Shown piece after piece: positions 32,083 to 41,086 of a stretch of DNA of 64,000 nucleotides. Origin of the DNA: a virus; the IMG/VR virus record IMGVR_UViG_3300032220_001630, positions 1 to 64,000 of that record; one strand, written 5' to 3'. The position numbers and the translations under genes were made by a program. The notes beneath the pieces are model-generated. The model made no database searches, had not been told where the DNA came from, and saw only the letters and a program-made list of their open reading frames with translations. The stretch's first letter is position 1; each line of letters opens with the position of its first letter.

Positions 32083-34143
32083 ATGGAAAAAAACTTAGAC
32101 TACGTACTTATACTAGAAAAATCATCTAATAATCTTTCGTCTGTAAAAAAAGACGGAGATTATTTCTTAGAAGGTGTAGCTGCTGTATTCGGGGTAGAAA
32201 ATTCAAATCATAGAATATATGAGGAGAAGGAATATCTTCCACATTTAGACTATCTTAAGAAGAAGATCGATCAAAATAGATTAGTAGGTGAATTAGATCA
32301 CCCTAAAGAATTTGATGTGTCTTTAAAAAATATTTCTCATATCATCACAGATTTAGATTACGATGATGATAAAAGAGTAGTAAGAATTAAAGTTAAGCTT
32401 CTAGATACTCCAGCAGGTAAAATCGCAAAGAGTTTAGTTGATGCTGGTATACCTATTTCAATTTCTTCTAGAGCAGCAGGTAATGTAAAAGACAATAAAA
32501 AAGTAGAGATCAAGAAGATTTTTACTTATGATCTTGTTGCAGATCCTGGATTCGAAAATGCTCAATTAGAAAGAGTTCAAGAGAGTCTATACGAGAGTTT
32601 AGGATACGGTTCTTTTAATGATACACAAAAAAGTTCAGTAATTTCCACACTTACCAATATAAATGAAAGTTTTGGTCTAAGAAAAAATTCCAACACGCAG
32701 ATATATAGAATTAAAGATACGGAGAAAATCTCTAGACTCTTGAAAGAAAACACAACAAATAATTCAAAGAATATGGACAATAACTTTGTCACTGCAGAAG
32801 AACTAAACGAATATTCTCTCATTCTTAAAAAAGAGATGGATTCTTTAAAGAATGAAATTAAATCCGTTTCTAAAGGTTCTAGTAATACATCTACTTCTAA
32901 TGGTGATCAATCTTTAGAAGAAAGAGTACAAAGACTTGAAAAATACTCTGAGTATCTTGCTGAGAATCTAGAATCTTCTATTAAGTATGGTGATTATTTA
33001 GCAGAAAATTTAGAAGGGTCTATATCTTACAATAAATATTTAGCTGAAAATCTTGACAAAGCTATTTCATATGCTAAATACTTAGCAGAGCACGTAGACG
33101 GAAATATTTCTTATTCTGAATACATCGCAGAGAATTTAGATAACAATATCGCTTATAGCAAATACATAGCTGAAAACTTAGACAAGAACATTTCTTACTC
33201 TGAGTACTTAGCAGAAAATTTAGATAAAAACATTTCGTATTCAGAATATCTTGCAGAGAACTTAGACAAGAACATTTCTTACTCTGAGTACCTAGCAGAA
33301 AATCTTGACAAAAACATTTCATATTCAGAATATCTTGCAGAGAACTTAGACAGAAACATTTCTTATTCTGACTATCTTGCAGAAAATTTAGATAAGAGCA
33401 TTTCTTATTCAGATTACCTAGGAGAAAAATTAAACGGTAACATTAACTACTCTGACTATTTAGCAGAGAAAGTTAAATCTGGTATCGAATACACTCAATA
33501 CGTTGCAGAGTCAATGAATAAGGGTGGATCTCCTAAAGCTGATTTAGGAAAACAAGTTAATGAATCAGTTAACACTGGCAAGAGAACTTCAGGTTTCTCA
33601 GGAGACTACACTTCTCTTTCAGGTAAGGTTGATCAATTAATAGAATCTCTTAATAAGAACAAGACTGAAGAAATTATTAGTGAAAATAAATATTCTTTCT
33701 TAAAGCTTGTCGATGACAATACCAAGAAAGGATTTCTTTCTTTGAACGAGGCCGAAAAACAAAAGGTCGCTAAAGCTCTTAACGAGCAGAACTATAATTC
33801 GGGTACGGATGTAGTTCAAATAATGGGATCTGCTTTAACTGAGCAGGTTAACTCAGGAGAAAAATTCTTAGACATGATGCCAGAAGATTTGGTACCGGTT
33901 TGGGAGTCTTTAAATGAATCACAAAGAGCATCAATTATTGCTCAGAGTAAATTCTACAAATTAGACACACCTTATCAGATCAATCACTTCTGGAGAACAC
34001 GTCCTAATTTTTCAGCTCCAGCTGCTAACCTAGAACAATTAAGCGAATCTCAGCAAGTTCAAAACAACACTGCTAAAATGGGGATCAGCAATAGCTATCT
34101 CCAAAACATCGCAGCTGAATTGGACAAAAGATTTAAAAAATAA
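32083..34143 (+). CDS. gp21: Prohead protease (gp21-like) fused to a repeat-rich scaffold region
   Basis: Residues 1-170 match T4 gp21-type maturation proteases: an EGVAAVFGVENSNHRIY start, GELDHP with the likely catalytic His73, the serine-rich ISISSRAAG (126-132) and YDLVADPGF (149-156). T4 gp21 ends near residue 212. Here the chain continues to 686 with a coiled coil, then 14 units of a 14-residue repeat of YSEYLAENLDKNIS type (288-483), then a helical C-terminus reminiscent of a scaffold core (gp22). Each repeat has an LAE or IAE tripeptide, fitting the (L/I)xE cleavage preference of this protease family. The gene lies directly before the major capsid gene, as 21-22-23 do in T4. Confidence 0.85.
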   Translation: MEKNLDYVLILEKSSNNLSSVKKDGDYFLEGVAAVFGVENSNHRIYEEKEYLPHLDYLKKKIDQNRLVGELDHPKEFDVSLKNISHIITDLDYDDDKRVVRIKVKLLDTPAGKIAKSLVDAGIPISISSRAAGNVKDNKKVEIKKIFTYDLVADPGFENAQLERVQESLYESLGYGSFNDTQKSSVISTLTNINESFGLRKNSNTQIYRIKDTEKISRLLKENTTNNSKNMDNNFVTAEELNEYSLILKKEMDSLKNEIKSVSKGSSNTSTSNGDQSLEERVQRLEKYSEYLAENLESSIKYGDYLAENLEGSISYNKYLAENLDKAISYAKYLAEHVDGNISYSEYIAENLDNNIAYSKYIAENLDKNISYSEYLAENLDKNISYSEYLAENLDKNISYSEYLAENLDKNISYSEYLAENLDRNISYSDYLAENLDKSISYSDYLGEKLNGNINYSDYLAEKVKSGIEYTQYVAESMNKGGSPKADLGKQVNESVNTGKRTSGFSGDYTSLSGKVDQLIESLNKNKTEEIISENKYSFLKLVDDNTKKGFLSLNEAEKQKVAKALNEQNYNSGTDVVQIMGSALTEQVNSGEKFLDMMPEDLVPVWESLNESQRASIIAQSKFYKLDTPYQINHFWRTRPNFSAPAANLEQLSESQQVQNNTAKMGISNSYLQNIAAELDKRFKK
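32944..33531 (+). repeat. 14 tandem 42-bp coding repeats (YSEYLAENLDKNIS)
   Basis: Units of exactly 14 codons run without interruption. Units 7 to 9 are identical in protein, while the first and last units diverge. Synonymous differences between units show that the protein sequence is being kept. Confidence 0.95.
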
Positions 34144-34155
34144 GATCTAAAAAAA

Positions 34156-35943
34156 ATGCAACTCTTAAATCAAAACGAGATCTACGAAACATGGTCTCCT
34201 ATCATTGAGAGCAAGACCGGCATGACTGATCGTTCAAAAGTAGAATGGCTTTCTAAATATTGCCACTTCCACTCACTTAACGAATCTGCTGGAGCTTATA
34301 ACTCTCTTTCAGTAATCCCAGGTATGGGTAACATCTTACCTCCAGGTAACTACTCAGGTGGTGCTGCTGGTGCTGGTAACGCAGGTTTTTACTACAACAA
34401 CACTTACAACGCTGGTACTCCATATGTTGGTTCTGGTGATAAGTTCCCTTCATTACTTCCATTGGCTATTCAGGTAGCTGCTAAAACCGTTGGTTTTGAC
34501 ATCGTTCCTGTTATTCCTATGGCTGGTCCTACAGGGGTACTTTCTTACCTTGACTATGTATATGCAGGTGGTACTTTAACTGGTACTTCAACAGATTCAG
34601 GTACAGGTTACATCGCTAATACACCTGATATGATCAAGGTTCCTATTGCGACTGCATCTCCAGTATACGGTACTTTAACTGTAGGTTCTAACTACGCTAT
34701 TTACGTAACTGGTGCAGCTCCTACTTCAGGTCTTGCTTCTGGTAACGCTGGTGCTATTGGTACTTACGTTGGTAACTCACGTATTGACGGTTTCCCAATC
34801 TTCAGAATTATCGGTATCACTACTGGTTCTTCAGTTGCTGCTGCAATCACTGCTAACTCTGAGATTAAAGCTGTTACTTTAACTTCTGCAGCTGGTGCAA
34901 TCCCTACATGGGCATCACTTGGTTCTTTAGTTGCTTACTCTGGTGGTGCTGCTGTATTAGTTAAAACGTTAGAAGATCACATCCAAGGTTTCTCTGGTGC
35001 TGGTCCAACTAACAACAACAACTGGCAAGGTCCTTACGTAGACGGTACTCAAAACTACGATCCAATGTTAAGAGGTACAGCCGAGTCAACTTACTTCAAG
35101 TCTCTTGGTTTATCTACTTTCACTAAGTTCGTAGAAGCTGGTACTTTCCAAGTTGCTGCTTCTGTTACTACTGAGCAAATCCAAGACCTTAACAAGCAAT
35201 TCGGTATCGACGTAGTTTCTATGATCGAGAACGCTCTTGTTAACGAGGTTTCTCAAGCTATTAACAAGCACATCTTATCAAGAGGTTTTGCTCTTGGTTG
35301 GTCAAACCACTCACAATTCTTCGTAACTGAAAGTACAAACCTTAACCTTAACTTAGTAATTGGCGGTCTTGCTGCAAGTTATGCAGTTCCTTCTTACGTA
35401 GGTAAGACTGGTTCTCCTGTAACTGGAGCACCAGGTTCAGTTGCTGGTCCTGCTTCAGGTACTTTCGAGAACTTATCAACAGTTCAAAGAAGACTTTACA
35501 GCCGTATCTTAGCTGCTGCTAACGTAGTTGCTAACAGAGGTCGTAGAGGTCCTGCTAACTTCATCGTTACTAACTCACAAATTGCTTCTGCTCTACAAGA
35601 CATTAGCCAATTTACATTCGCTCCATTTACTAACACTCTTACTCAAAACAACGGTACTTTATACCCAGTAGGTTCACTTGCAGGTATGACAGTATATGTT
35701 GACCAAAACATGTCATTCGGTGACACTAGAGTATTAGTTGGTAGAAAAGGTGCTGATGATGAGCCAGGTATGAAGTTCATGCCTTACATGATGGCTGAAT
35801 CAATTCAGACTATCTCTGAAGGTACTATGTCTCCTAAGATCGCGGTTAAGTCTCGTTACTCTTTAGTTGAGGCTGGTCACTTACCAGAGACTATGTATTT
35901 CACGTTCCACGTTAATACTGGTTCTGCTACTTCTATCATCTAA
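34156..35943 (+). CDS. gp23: Major capsid protein, gp23-like
   Basis: The 595-residue protein (T4 gp23 has 521) opens with IYETWSPIIESKTGMTDRSKVEWLSKYCHFHSLNE, the gp23 pattern, and a likely maturation site after SLNE (Glu43). It has the GPTGVLSYLDYVYAGG strand typical of the fold. The end contains FMPYMMAESIQTISEGTMSPKIAVKSRYSL, a hallmark of gp23 C-termini. The region 175-300 is Gly/Thr/Ala-rich and probably forms an inserted surface domain. Codon use is shifted toward a narrow set (GGT, GCT, AAC, ACT) compared with neighbours, as expected for the most highly expressed gene. No GATATATA box precedes it, so it is probably read through from the protease gene. Confidence 0.95.
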   Translation: MQLLNQNEIYETWSPIIESKTGMTDRSKVEWLSKYCHFHSLNESAGAYNSLSVIPGMGNILPPGNYSGGAAGAGNAGFYYNNTYNAGTPYVGSGDKFPSLLPLAIQVAAKTVGFDIVPVIPMAGPTGVLSYLDYVYAGGTLTGTSTDSGTGYIANTPDMIKVPIATASPVYGTLTVGSNYAIYVTGAAPTSGLASGNAGAIGTYVGNSRIDGFPIFRIIGITTGSSVAAAITANSEIKAVTLTSAAGAIPTWASLGSLVAYSGGAAVLVKTLEDHIQGFSGAGPTNNNNWQGPYVDGTQNYDPMLRGTAESTYFKSLGLSTFTKFVEAGTFQVAASVTTEQIQDLNKQFGIDVVSMIENALVNEVSQAINKHILSRGFALGWSNHSQFFVTESTNLNLNLVIGGLAASYAVPSYVGKTGSPVTGAPGSVAGPASGTFENLSTVQRRLYSRILAAANVVANRGRRGPANFIVTNSQIASALQDISQFTFAPFTNTLTQNNGTLYPVGSLAGMTVYVDQNMSFGDTRVLVGRKGADDEPGMKFMPYMMAESIQTISEGTMSPKIAVKSRYSLVEAGHLPETMYFTFHVNTGSATSII

Positions 35944-35968
35944 TTGATATAAGTTATAATAAAAAAAA

Positions 35969-35992
35969 GGGTCTCTTCGGAGACCCTTTTTT
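35969..35992 (+). terminator. Strong rho-independent terminator with UUCG loop
   Basis: GGGTCTC-TTCG-GAGACCC is a 7-bp stem with a stable tetraloop followed by six T residues, 26 bases after the capsid stop. Eight A residues before it would also allow some termination from the other side. Confidence 0.95.
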
Positions 35993-36014
35993 ATTTGTTT
36001 TGGTTCCTAGGAAG

Positions 36015-36022
36015 GATATATA
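36015..36022 (+). promoter_or_regulatory. Late promoter box GATATATA
   Basis: The box follows the capsid terminator and ends 17 bases before the ATG at 36040. It argues against the longer frame that starts at 35995. Confidence 0.65.
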
Positions 36023-36039
36023 GACTAAAAGAAAGCTGT

Positions 36040-37035
36040 ATGTTATTCGAAAACATAAAACAATACGACAAAGCTAAAAAAGCTCTTATAGAGAACGAAG
36101 GGAATATTAATCTAGTATTTAATATCCTAAAAAACGATCAGGATTTTAAAACACTTTCAGAAGGTGAATTAAGATCCTCTTTAAGTGAGCTTAACGAAGG
36201 ATTAGGAGAAAGAATAGTTAATTTTATAGGTGGAGCTTTTGGTGGAGATATAAGCAAAATAAAAACAGTTCTTACTCAAATGAAAGAGCAGGAATTAAAA
36301 TTTAATAGAGAGGAGAACGAGATATACAATGAATTCTATAGCTTATTACAAGACAAAAAACAACTAGAAAAGGCTAAAGATAATCCCAATCGCGAATCCC
36401 TTAGTAAGGATATTACCACAGGTATGAATGCTCTTAATACTAGAATGAGAGAGCTAACTAAGACACATGACGAAATATTTAATGCTCTAGAAGAGAAAGT
36501 AAAAAGTCTTGTAGGTGATAATAGTAGAAAGAAAAGATATTTTAATGCACAGAGAGCAACTGATGTATTAGAAACTAAAAACGACAGATATGAGAAGATA
36601 AAAGCTATAACTGCTAAGAGCGCAAAAAGATCACAGGAACTAGAAAGTTTCTTTGGCGTTGATGTAGAAGGAACAAAAAAAGAGGCAGAAAAAGCTGCAG
36701 CAGAGGCAGAAAAAAAGGTTGACACTTTAACAAATTCACAGACTGCACCAACAGCAAGTACTACATCTTCTACTAGTAAAAATGTAAAGATATCTTTTGA
36801 CGAAAGTCCAGAAAAAGAACTATTTCAGAAACTAGAAAAAATTAAAAATGATCCAGGAGGATTCTATGCAAAAAGAAAAAACCTGGAGGATCTAGAAGAG
36901 GAAATCTTGATTGCTACCAATGATGATGCTTTTAAAAACTATTCAGAGGAAAAAAAGAAATCGATCAATAATTTATATCTTTTAACTAAACAACTCTACA
37001 AAGAGCTGGAGAGAGAAGCAACTAAAATCAAATAA
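36040..37035 (+). CDS. Candidate head-internal protein, LNEG group
   Basis: I choose the ATG at 36040 because a terminator and a late promoter box lie within the longer frame. The 331-residue product is helical and highly charged. Near residues 50-76 is SELNEGLGERIVNFIGGAFGGDISK, which pairs a protease-like LNE site with a Gly-rich amphipathic helix; the next gene and the minus-strand gene at 45 kb have closely similar segments. The rest is long helices, an Ala/Thr/Ser linker and a C-terminal coiled region. It sits directly after the capsid gene in the head module. Packaging and injection are inferred. Confidence 0.55.
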   Translation: MLFENIKQYDKAKKALIENEGNINLVFNILKNDQDFKTLSEGELRSSLSELNEGLGERIVNFIGGAFGGDISKIKTVLTQMKEQELKFNREENEIYNEFYSLLQDKKQLEKAKDNPNRESLSKDITTGMNALNTRMRELTKTHDEIFNALEEKVKSLVGDNSRKKRYFNAQRATDVLETKNDRYEKIKAITAKSAKRSQELESFFGVDVEGTKKEAEKAAAEAEKKVDTLTNSQTAPTASTTSSTSKNVKISFDESPEKELFQKLEKIKNDPGGFYAKRKNLEDLEEEILIATNDDAFKNYSEEKKKSINNLYLLTKQLYKELEREATKIK

Positions 37036-37036
37036 A

Positions 37037-37909
37037 ATGGAGATTAAAAGATTAAAGGATTTTGAATTAAACGAGGGAATTATTTCTTCAATATTTGGCG
37101 GGATTGGTGATTTTTTTAAAAGTAAAAAATCAAAAATTGAATCAATTCTAAAAAGTATTAAGAAAGCAAAAGAAGAGGACGTTAGCCATATAATTAATGT
37201 GGAAAAGGAAATCTGGAACATGCCTAAGGATAATTCTCCTGAATACAGATTTCAAATTACTAATCTGAATAGACAGGTTAGAACATACAGCTCCTTAAAA
37301 AGACAAGAGATGGATTCCTTAATAAAGGAAGCAAATAAGATAATTGATAACGACCCAAAATTACAGGCTTTTTTCAGTGCAGGTCTTGCTAAAATAGAAG
37401 CAGATGTAACTGAGAAAATGATCAAAGGATTAAAGCCTTATAAGGAGAAAACTTATCTAGATCAATTAAATGCAGAGTTTGATTCATTAGTTAGAGATGC
37501 TACAAAAAAATCTGAATTTTATAGTGAATACTCAGAAAGACCTTCATATGCTGGAGATTTTGAATCAATCCGTGAAAATACACCTCCAGAGGTATTCGCC
37601 TTTATAGATTCAACTAATGGAAAAAATATTGAATACATGGAAGGACTAGGTAACGAAGATCTTTACAAACTATACAATAAAATTAAAGACTTCTCTTTTG
37701 ACCTAGACGTTAGATACAAAAAAACAATAGATTCATTAAGAAAGGATCGAAAAAGATTTGCTAAGGAAGATCAGGATTACTTAACTCCTCCTATAGAAAA
37801 AGAGGAGATAAGAATTAAAAACGAAGCATTTTTTATTATGGAAAGGCTAAAAACTAAAATTTCCCTAATAGAAAAAGAAATTAAATCTAGAAAATATGGG
37901 AATAGTTAA
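37037..37909 (+). CDS. Candidate head-internal protein with N-terminal targeting-like motif
   Basis: The 290-residue product begins MEIKRLKDFELNEGIISS. The short basic-hydrophobic leader with an LxE site resembles the capsid-targeting sequences of T4 internal proteins, which are cleaved by gp21. Immediately after the site comes IFGGIGDFFKSKKSKIE, a Gly-rich amphipathic helix like that of the gene upstream. The remaining 250 residues are charged and helical. The start is one base after the previous stop and the end overlaps the next start. The family is not otherwise recognised. Confidence 0.55.
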   Translation: MEIKRLKDFELNEGIISSIFGGIGDFFKSKKSKIESILKSIKKAKEEDVSHIINVEKEIWNMPKDNSPEYRFQITNLNRQVRTYSSLKRQEMDSLIKEANKIIDNDPKLQAFFSAGLAKIEADVTEKMIKGLKPYKEKTYLDQLNAEFDSLVRDATKKSEFYSEYSERPSYAGDFESIRENTPPEVFAFIDSTNGKNIEYMEGLGNEDLYKLYNKIKDFSFDLDVRYKKTIDSLRKDRKRFAKEDQDYLTPPIEKEEIRIKNEAFFIMERLKTKISLIEKEIKSRKYGNS

Positions 37910-38177
37910 ACTAAAGGATTTTCTATCTGAACAATCCACACAGGAAAAGGTAAAGGATCTACAGGCTAAAACCAATATAGAGAAAGAAATAATGGAGATT
38001 GATAAAAGAATCTCCGACATAGATCTTGCTCTGGCTAACTTAGCTAAAAGAGAGAAAGACGGGAGTCTTAAAAAAAGTGAATCCCTGTCTCAGCAAGCCA
38101 TAGAGCTACAAAAAAAAGTAGCAGAATTCCAGAAGAAATCACAGGCTGTTAAAAAGATGGAAAGCCTAGAAAAATAA
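37896..38177 (+). CDS. Small coiled-coil protein with targeting-like N-terminus
   Basis: The 93-residue product begins MGIVKLKDFLSEQSTQEK, with the VKLKDFxxE motif shared by the preceding protein, followed by an unbroken helical, Lys/Glu-rich coiled coil (SLSQQAIELQKKVAEFQKKSQ). It overlaps the preceding gene by 14 bases. The small size, charge and leader are those of a T4-type internal protein. Actual function unknown. Confidence 0.55.
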   Translation: MGIVKLKDFLSEQSTQEKVKDLQAKTNIEKEIMEIDKRISDIDLALANLAKREKDGSLKKSESLSQQAIELQKKVAEFQKKSQAVKKMESLEK

Positions 38178-38185
38178 GATATATA
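38178..38185 (+). promoter_or_regulatory. Late promoter box GATATATA
   Basis: The box starts right at the end of the previous gene and ends 17 bases before the next ATG. Confidence 0.65.
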
Positions 38186-38202
38186 ATAAAAAAAGACAAA
38201 AA

Positions 38203-38748
38203 ATGAGAAATTCGTATTTACCATACAATCCAGTTTTTGAATCTCTCTCCTTACAGGCAAGCAAATACACATCTTCACCAAGATTTAGTATTTATGAGAG
38301 GACTGATGATAAACTTAATGCAGAGGAAACACAGAAATATGCGATAACAATTATTAGTGATACTCTTTACCCTAATGTAACAGAATTTGCGTTAGCTGCT
38401 CCTATTGGTGATATGTATGATGTGATTTTACCACTATTATCAGAAAAATCCGACACATTATCTAAAAATGCTAAATTAGAAGATTTAGTTACTTCTATGT
38501 ACGAAATATGGGAAAAATGCTACAAATTGGCTTCTTCTCATAAAAGAAAAGACATTATTATGCCTTATTACGATAAGGTAAATGAGGGGATTAATCATGT
38601 AATGAAAGCATGGGCAGTTCTAAAAGATTCAGCCCAGGAATTAGAAAGACCAGAGCTTATAAATCTCGTTAACTCTAAAATGGAGGAAAATACTAAAGTC
38701 CTAAAAAAGAGTATAGCAGATGTTAAAGCTAGACTGGGAAAAAAATAA
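38203..38748 (+). CDS. Helical head-module protein, unknown function
   Basis: The 181-residue protein begins MRNSYLPYNPVFESLSLQASKY, with an FESL segment that could hold a processing site. The rest is mostly helical, with DVILPLLSEKSDTLSKNAKLEDLVTSMYEIWEKCYK and a Lys-rich C-terminal helix. It is the first gene of its own late unit, followed after 18 bases by a 577-codon gene. Not recognised; location suggests a virion or assembly role. Confidence 0.55.
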   Translation: MRNSYLPYNPVFESLSLQASKYTSSPRFSIYERTDDKLNAEETQKYAITIISDTLYPNVTEFALAAPIGDMYDVILPLLSEKSDTLSKNAKLEDLVTSMYEIWEKCYKLASSHKRKDIIMPYYDKVNEGINHVMKAWAVLKDSAQELERPELINLVNSKMEENTKVLKKSIADVKARLGKK

Positions 38749-38766
38749 AAAATAATATAAATCCAA

Positions 38767-40500
38767 ATGGCAATCAGTAATAATTTTAGAATGTTAATGG
38801 AGGACATGAAAAGAATCCCCATTGTAACAGAAGATAAGAGTGAAAGAAGAGAGAGAAGAGAAAAAAGAAGGGAAGAAAGAAAATCTGGAAGATTCGAGGA
38901 TACAACCAAAGATTTTAATCTTAACTCTTTTATGTCTGCTCTTAACTCTTTAAAAAATTCTATTGTATCTCAAATAGTATCTTGCGATAATTCTATTGCT
39001 AACCCTGATTTAGGAAATAAACAAAATGCAGAGAAATACAAGGGTATATTTAATAAACAGTTAGATAAAGTTGCGTTATTATTAGCGAAAGCTCAAAATA
39101 AAAAAGATACTGGAGAGGGTAGAAAATTAGAGTCTGGTAGTAAAGATCAAAGTATTATAGATTCTTTCAGAAAACAATATCAGCAAGTACTAGACGATTT
39201 TACAAAGAGCTCAGAAGAATATGAAGTCAATTCTGGTAAAGAATATGACGAGTATGTATCTAAAATTGATTTCTCTGAATTAGAAAAACCATTATCAGCA
39301 GCAAATAAAGCATTTGTAGAAGCAAAACTGCTATCTTCAGATGTATTAAAAGAGATTAAGGATGTTTTAGCAATAGAAGGTGCGGGAAGTACAGGTTCAG
39401 GAGGTTCTACTGGAGGAACTAATAGTGGCTCAACAAATACATCAAGTATTAAAGTTGCTAAAACAATTAAAAGTGGTACAACTCCAACAGGTGAAGATGC
39501 TGAGATAACTAAAAAGATTTTTGCATTAATCTGTGAAAAATGGAAAGAATCGAAAACATTAACTGCTACTACAGCATGGAAAAAATCAGCATTCTGTTCA
39601 CCTGGTTCATTAATCTTAGGACCTAACAGAAAAAAATGTGTAGCTGCAATTAAAGCTGCATATGGTATTTCCGATAGCAGTGGAGATTTAACACAAGAGT
39701 TAGTGGATAAATTATCTGCATCTGAAGCAGTTAAAGAATCATTCGAAGTTAAATCAATTCCTACATCTTCGAGACTTCTTTCTTTCAATGATTTTTTATC
39801 CGCGAAATCAACATTCAATGAAGAGGTTAATATGGATGCTCTTAAAAAAGCATTAGGCGGTGGATCATCAGATGGTAAAAGTAAATCTGGATCTTCTGAT
39901 AAAAAAAGTAGCTGGGAATCTCCATTCAAAAATAAGGAAGAAGGAGACGCTTTTAGAAAATGGGTTAATGATAATCATTCAGACTGGGCTAAAGAAAATA
40001 AACTTGACGTAAGTGGAAGCCACACTAACTCTTTCGTTAAAAAAGCTTGGGAAAAATTCAAGAATGACTATAAGCCAGGTGAAAATAAATCAGACAGTAA
40101 AGTAGATTCTGGAAACGCAAGTGAAAATGCTGCTGAGATAGAAAAACTAATGTTATCAGCTTCTGATTCAATCGTTGAGCTTTTCAATAACGCAGAATTT
40201 TGGAGAGATTATAAAGGTAAATTTGATGACAACGAAGAAAAAGCTAAAGTTGGATTCAATGATTGGTGGGATAATAATATCTTAAGAAAAAAACTTAAGC
40301 CCGCTAAGCAAAAATTAGAGACTTTACCAGAAGATTCAGACGAAAAGAGTACTTGCAAGAAAATGTACGACACTATCGTAGGTCTAAAAAGCACTATAGA
40401 TAATAAAATCATAGGCGAAACAGAGAACGATACTGCCACTTGGAAAATGTATTTGTTAAACGGAGAAGCTAAAAGCTACAAAGTAGATACAGATTTCTAA
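38767..40500 (+). CDS. Candidate head-internal protein, same architecture as the 867-residue protein
   Basis: The 577-residue product has an acidic/basic N-terminus (RRERREKRREERK). A helical region runs to about residue 200, and a Gly/Ser/Thr linker lies at 203-225. A Cys-containing domain (226-320) precedes an internal RLLSFNDFLSAKSTFNEE motif near residue 334. A C-terminal domain rich in Trp, Lys and Asp follows (WESPFKNKEEGDAFRKWVN). The large protein encoded at 29.5 kb has the same order: helical part, Gly-rich linker, Cys-containing domain, LSFxDF motif, C-terminal domain. The shared internal motif suggests cutting by the prohead protease. Function unknown. Confidence 0.55.
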   Translation: MAISNNFRMLMEDMKRIPIVTEDKSERRERREKRREERKSGRFEDTTKDFNLNSFMSALNSLKNSIVSQIVSCDNSIANPDLGNKQNAEKYKGIFNKQLDKVALLLAKAQNKKDTGEGRKLESGSKDQSIIDSFRKQYQQVLDDFTKSSEEYEVNSGKEYDEYVSKIDFSELEKPLSAANKAFVEAKLLSSDVLKEIKDVLAIEGAGSTGSGGSTGGTNSGSTNTSSIKVAKTIKSGTTPTGEDAEITKKIFALICEKWKESKTLTATTAWKKSAFCSPGSLILGPNRKKCVAAIKAAYGISDSSGDLTQELVDKLSASEAVKESFEVKSIPTSSRLLSFNDFLSAKSTFNEEVNMDALKKALGGGSSDGKSKSGSSDKKSSWESPFKNKEEGDAFRKWVNDNHSDWAKENKLDVSGSHTNSFVKKAWEKFKNDYKPGENKSDSKVDSGNASENAAEIEKLMLSASDSIVELFNNAEFWRDYKGKFDDNEEKAKVGFNDWWDNNILRKKLKPAKQKLETLPEDSDEKSTCKKMYDTIVGLKSTIDNKIIGETENDTATWKMYLLNGEAKSYKVDTDF

Positions 40501-40545
40501 AAGCAAGAAATTTTTAATAAATTAGGGGTATAATGAATAAACATT

Positions 40546-41082
40546 ATGCCCCTTTTAATTGTAGAAGGTCCTAGAAAATCCGGTAAAAGTTACCTAATAT
40601 CCCAGCAGGATTCTCTTCCAGTTTTTAAGTTTAACTTCAATGAGAATTTTGCATACTGGAACTTTGACAAAAATGGTAAAGATGTTCATTGGTTTGGACT
40701 GGGAAAAGAAGTTATGCTTCACGAATTGAACAATGCTGGATTTATTCCAAAGATGATTGTTGACAGGGGTATACTTACAAATTCAGTATGGGGAGTTTTC
40801 CAAAAGAGAATAACAGAGGAACAGGCAAAAAAAGATCTTGTTAATTTCTATAAAAGAGGACTTTTTAACGATGTAAGTATCTTGCTAATCGAAGGTAATT
40901 ACAAGAAGGATAGAGTAAAAGATATATGGGATCAAGACGATGCTAGACAGGATGAAGAAAGACGTCTTTTTTCATCGTTTTCTTTGCTTTTACGAGACTT
41001 AGGAGTAGAGGTCAATGTTTTCCATAATAATATGGATTTGGACTCCGTAATAAGATTTAAAACAAAAATATCAGAATTATAA
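40546..41082 (+). CDS. P-loop kinase, thymidylate kinase-like
   Basis: The 178-residue protein starts MPLLIVEGPRKSGKSYLI, with Walker A GPRKSGKS. A DRG motif (MIVDRGILTNSVWG) follows, as in the DR(Y/W/G) substrate motif of dTMP and deoxynucleoside kinases, and later ILLIEGNYKKDR. A lid-like DDARQDEERR lies before the last helix. It may phosphorylate a deoxynucleoside or nucleotide, or another small substrate. It has its own leader with GTATAATG upstream and no GATATATA box. It precedes asparagine synthetase with only four bases between. Confidence 0.65.
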   Translation: MPLLIVEGPRKSGKSYLISQQDSLPVFKFNFNENFAYWNFDKNGKDVHWFGLGKEVMLHELNNAGFIPKMIVDRGILTNSVWGVFQKRITEEQAKKDLVNFYKRGLFNDVSILLIEGNYKKDRVKDIWDQDDARQDEERRLFSSFSLLLRDLGVEVNVFHNNMDLDSVIRFKTKISEL

Positions 41083-41086
41083 AAAC

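Noticed and set aside
35995-36039. Longer N-terminus (TTG at 35995) for the first gene after the capsid
   Set aside because: The extension would include the terminator tail and the late promoter box; ATG 36040 has standard spacing.
39180-39929. 249-codon minus-strand frame opposite the 577-codon head-module gene
   Set aside because: Ser/Phe/Leu-rich shadow without start context; the plus gene has a clear late promoter unit.
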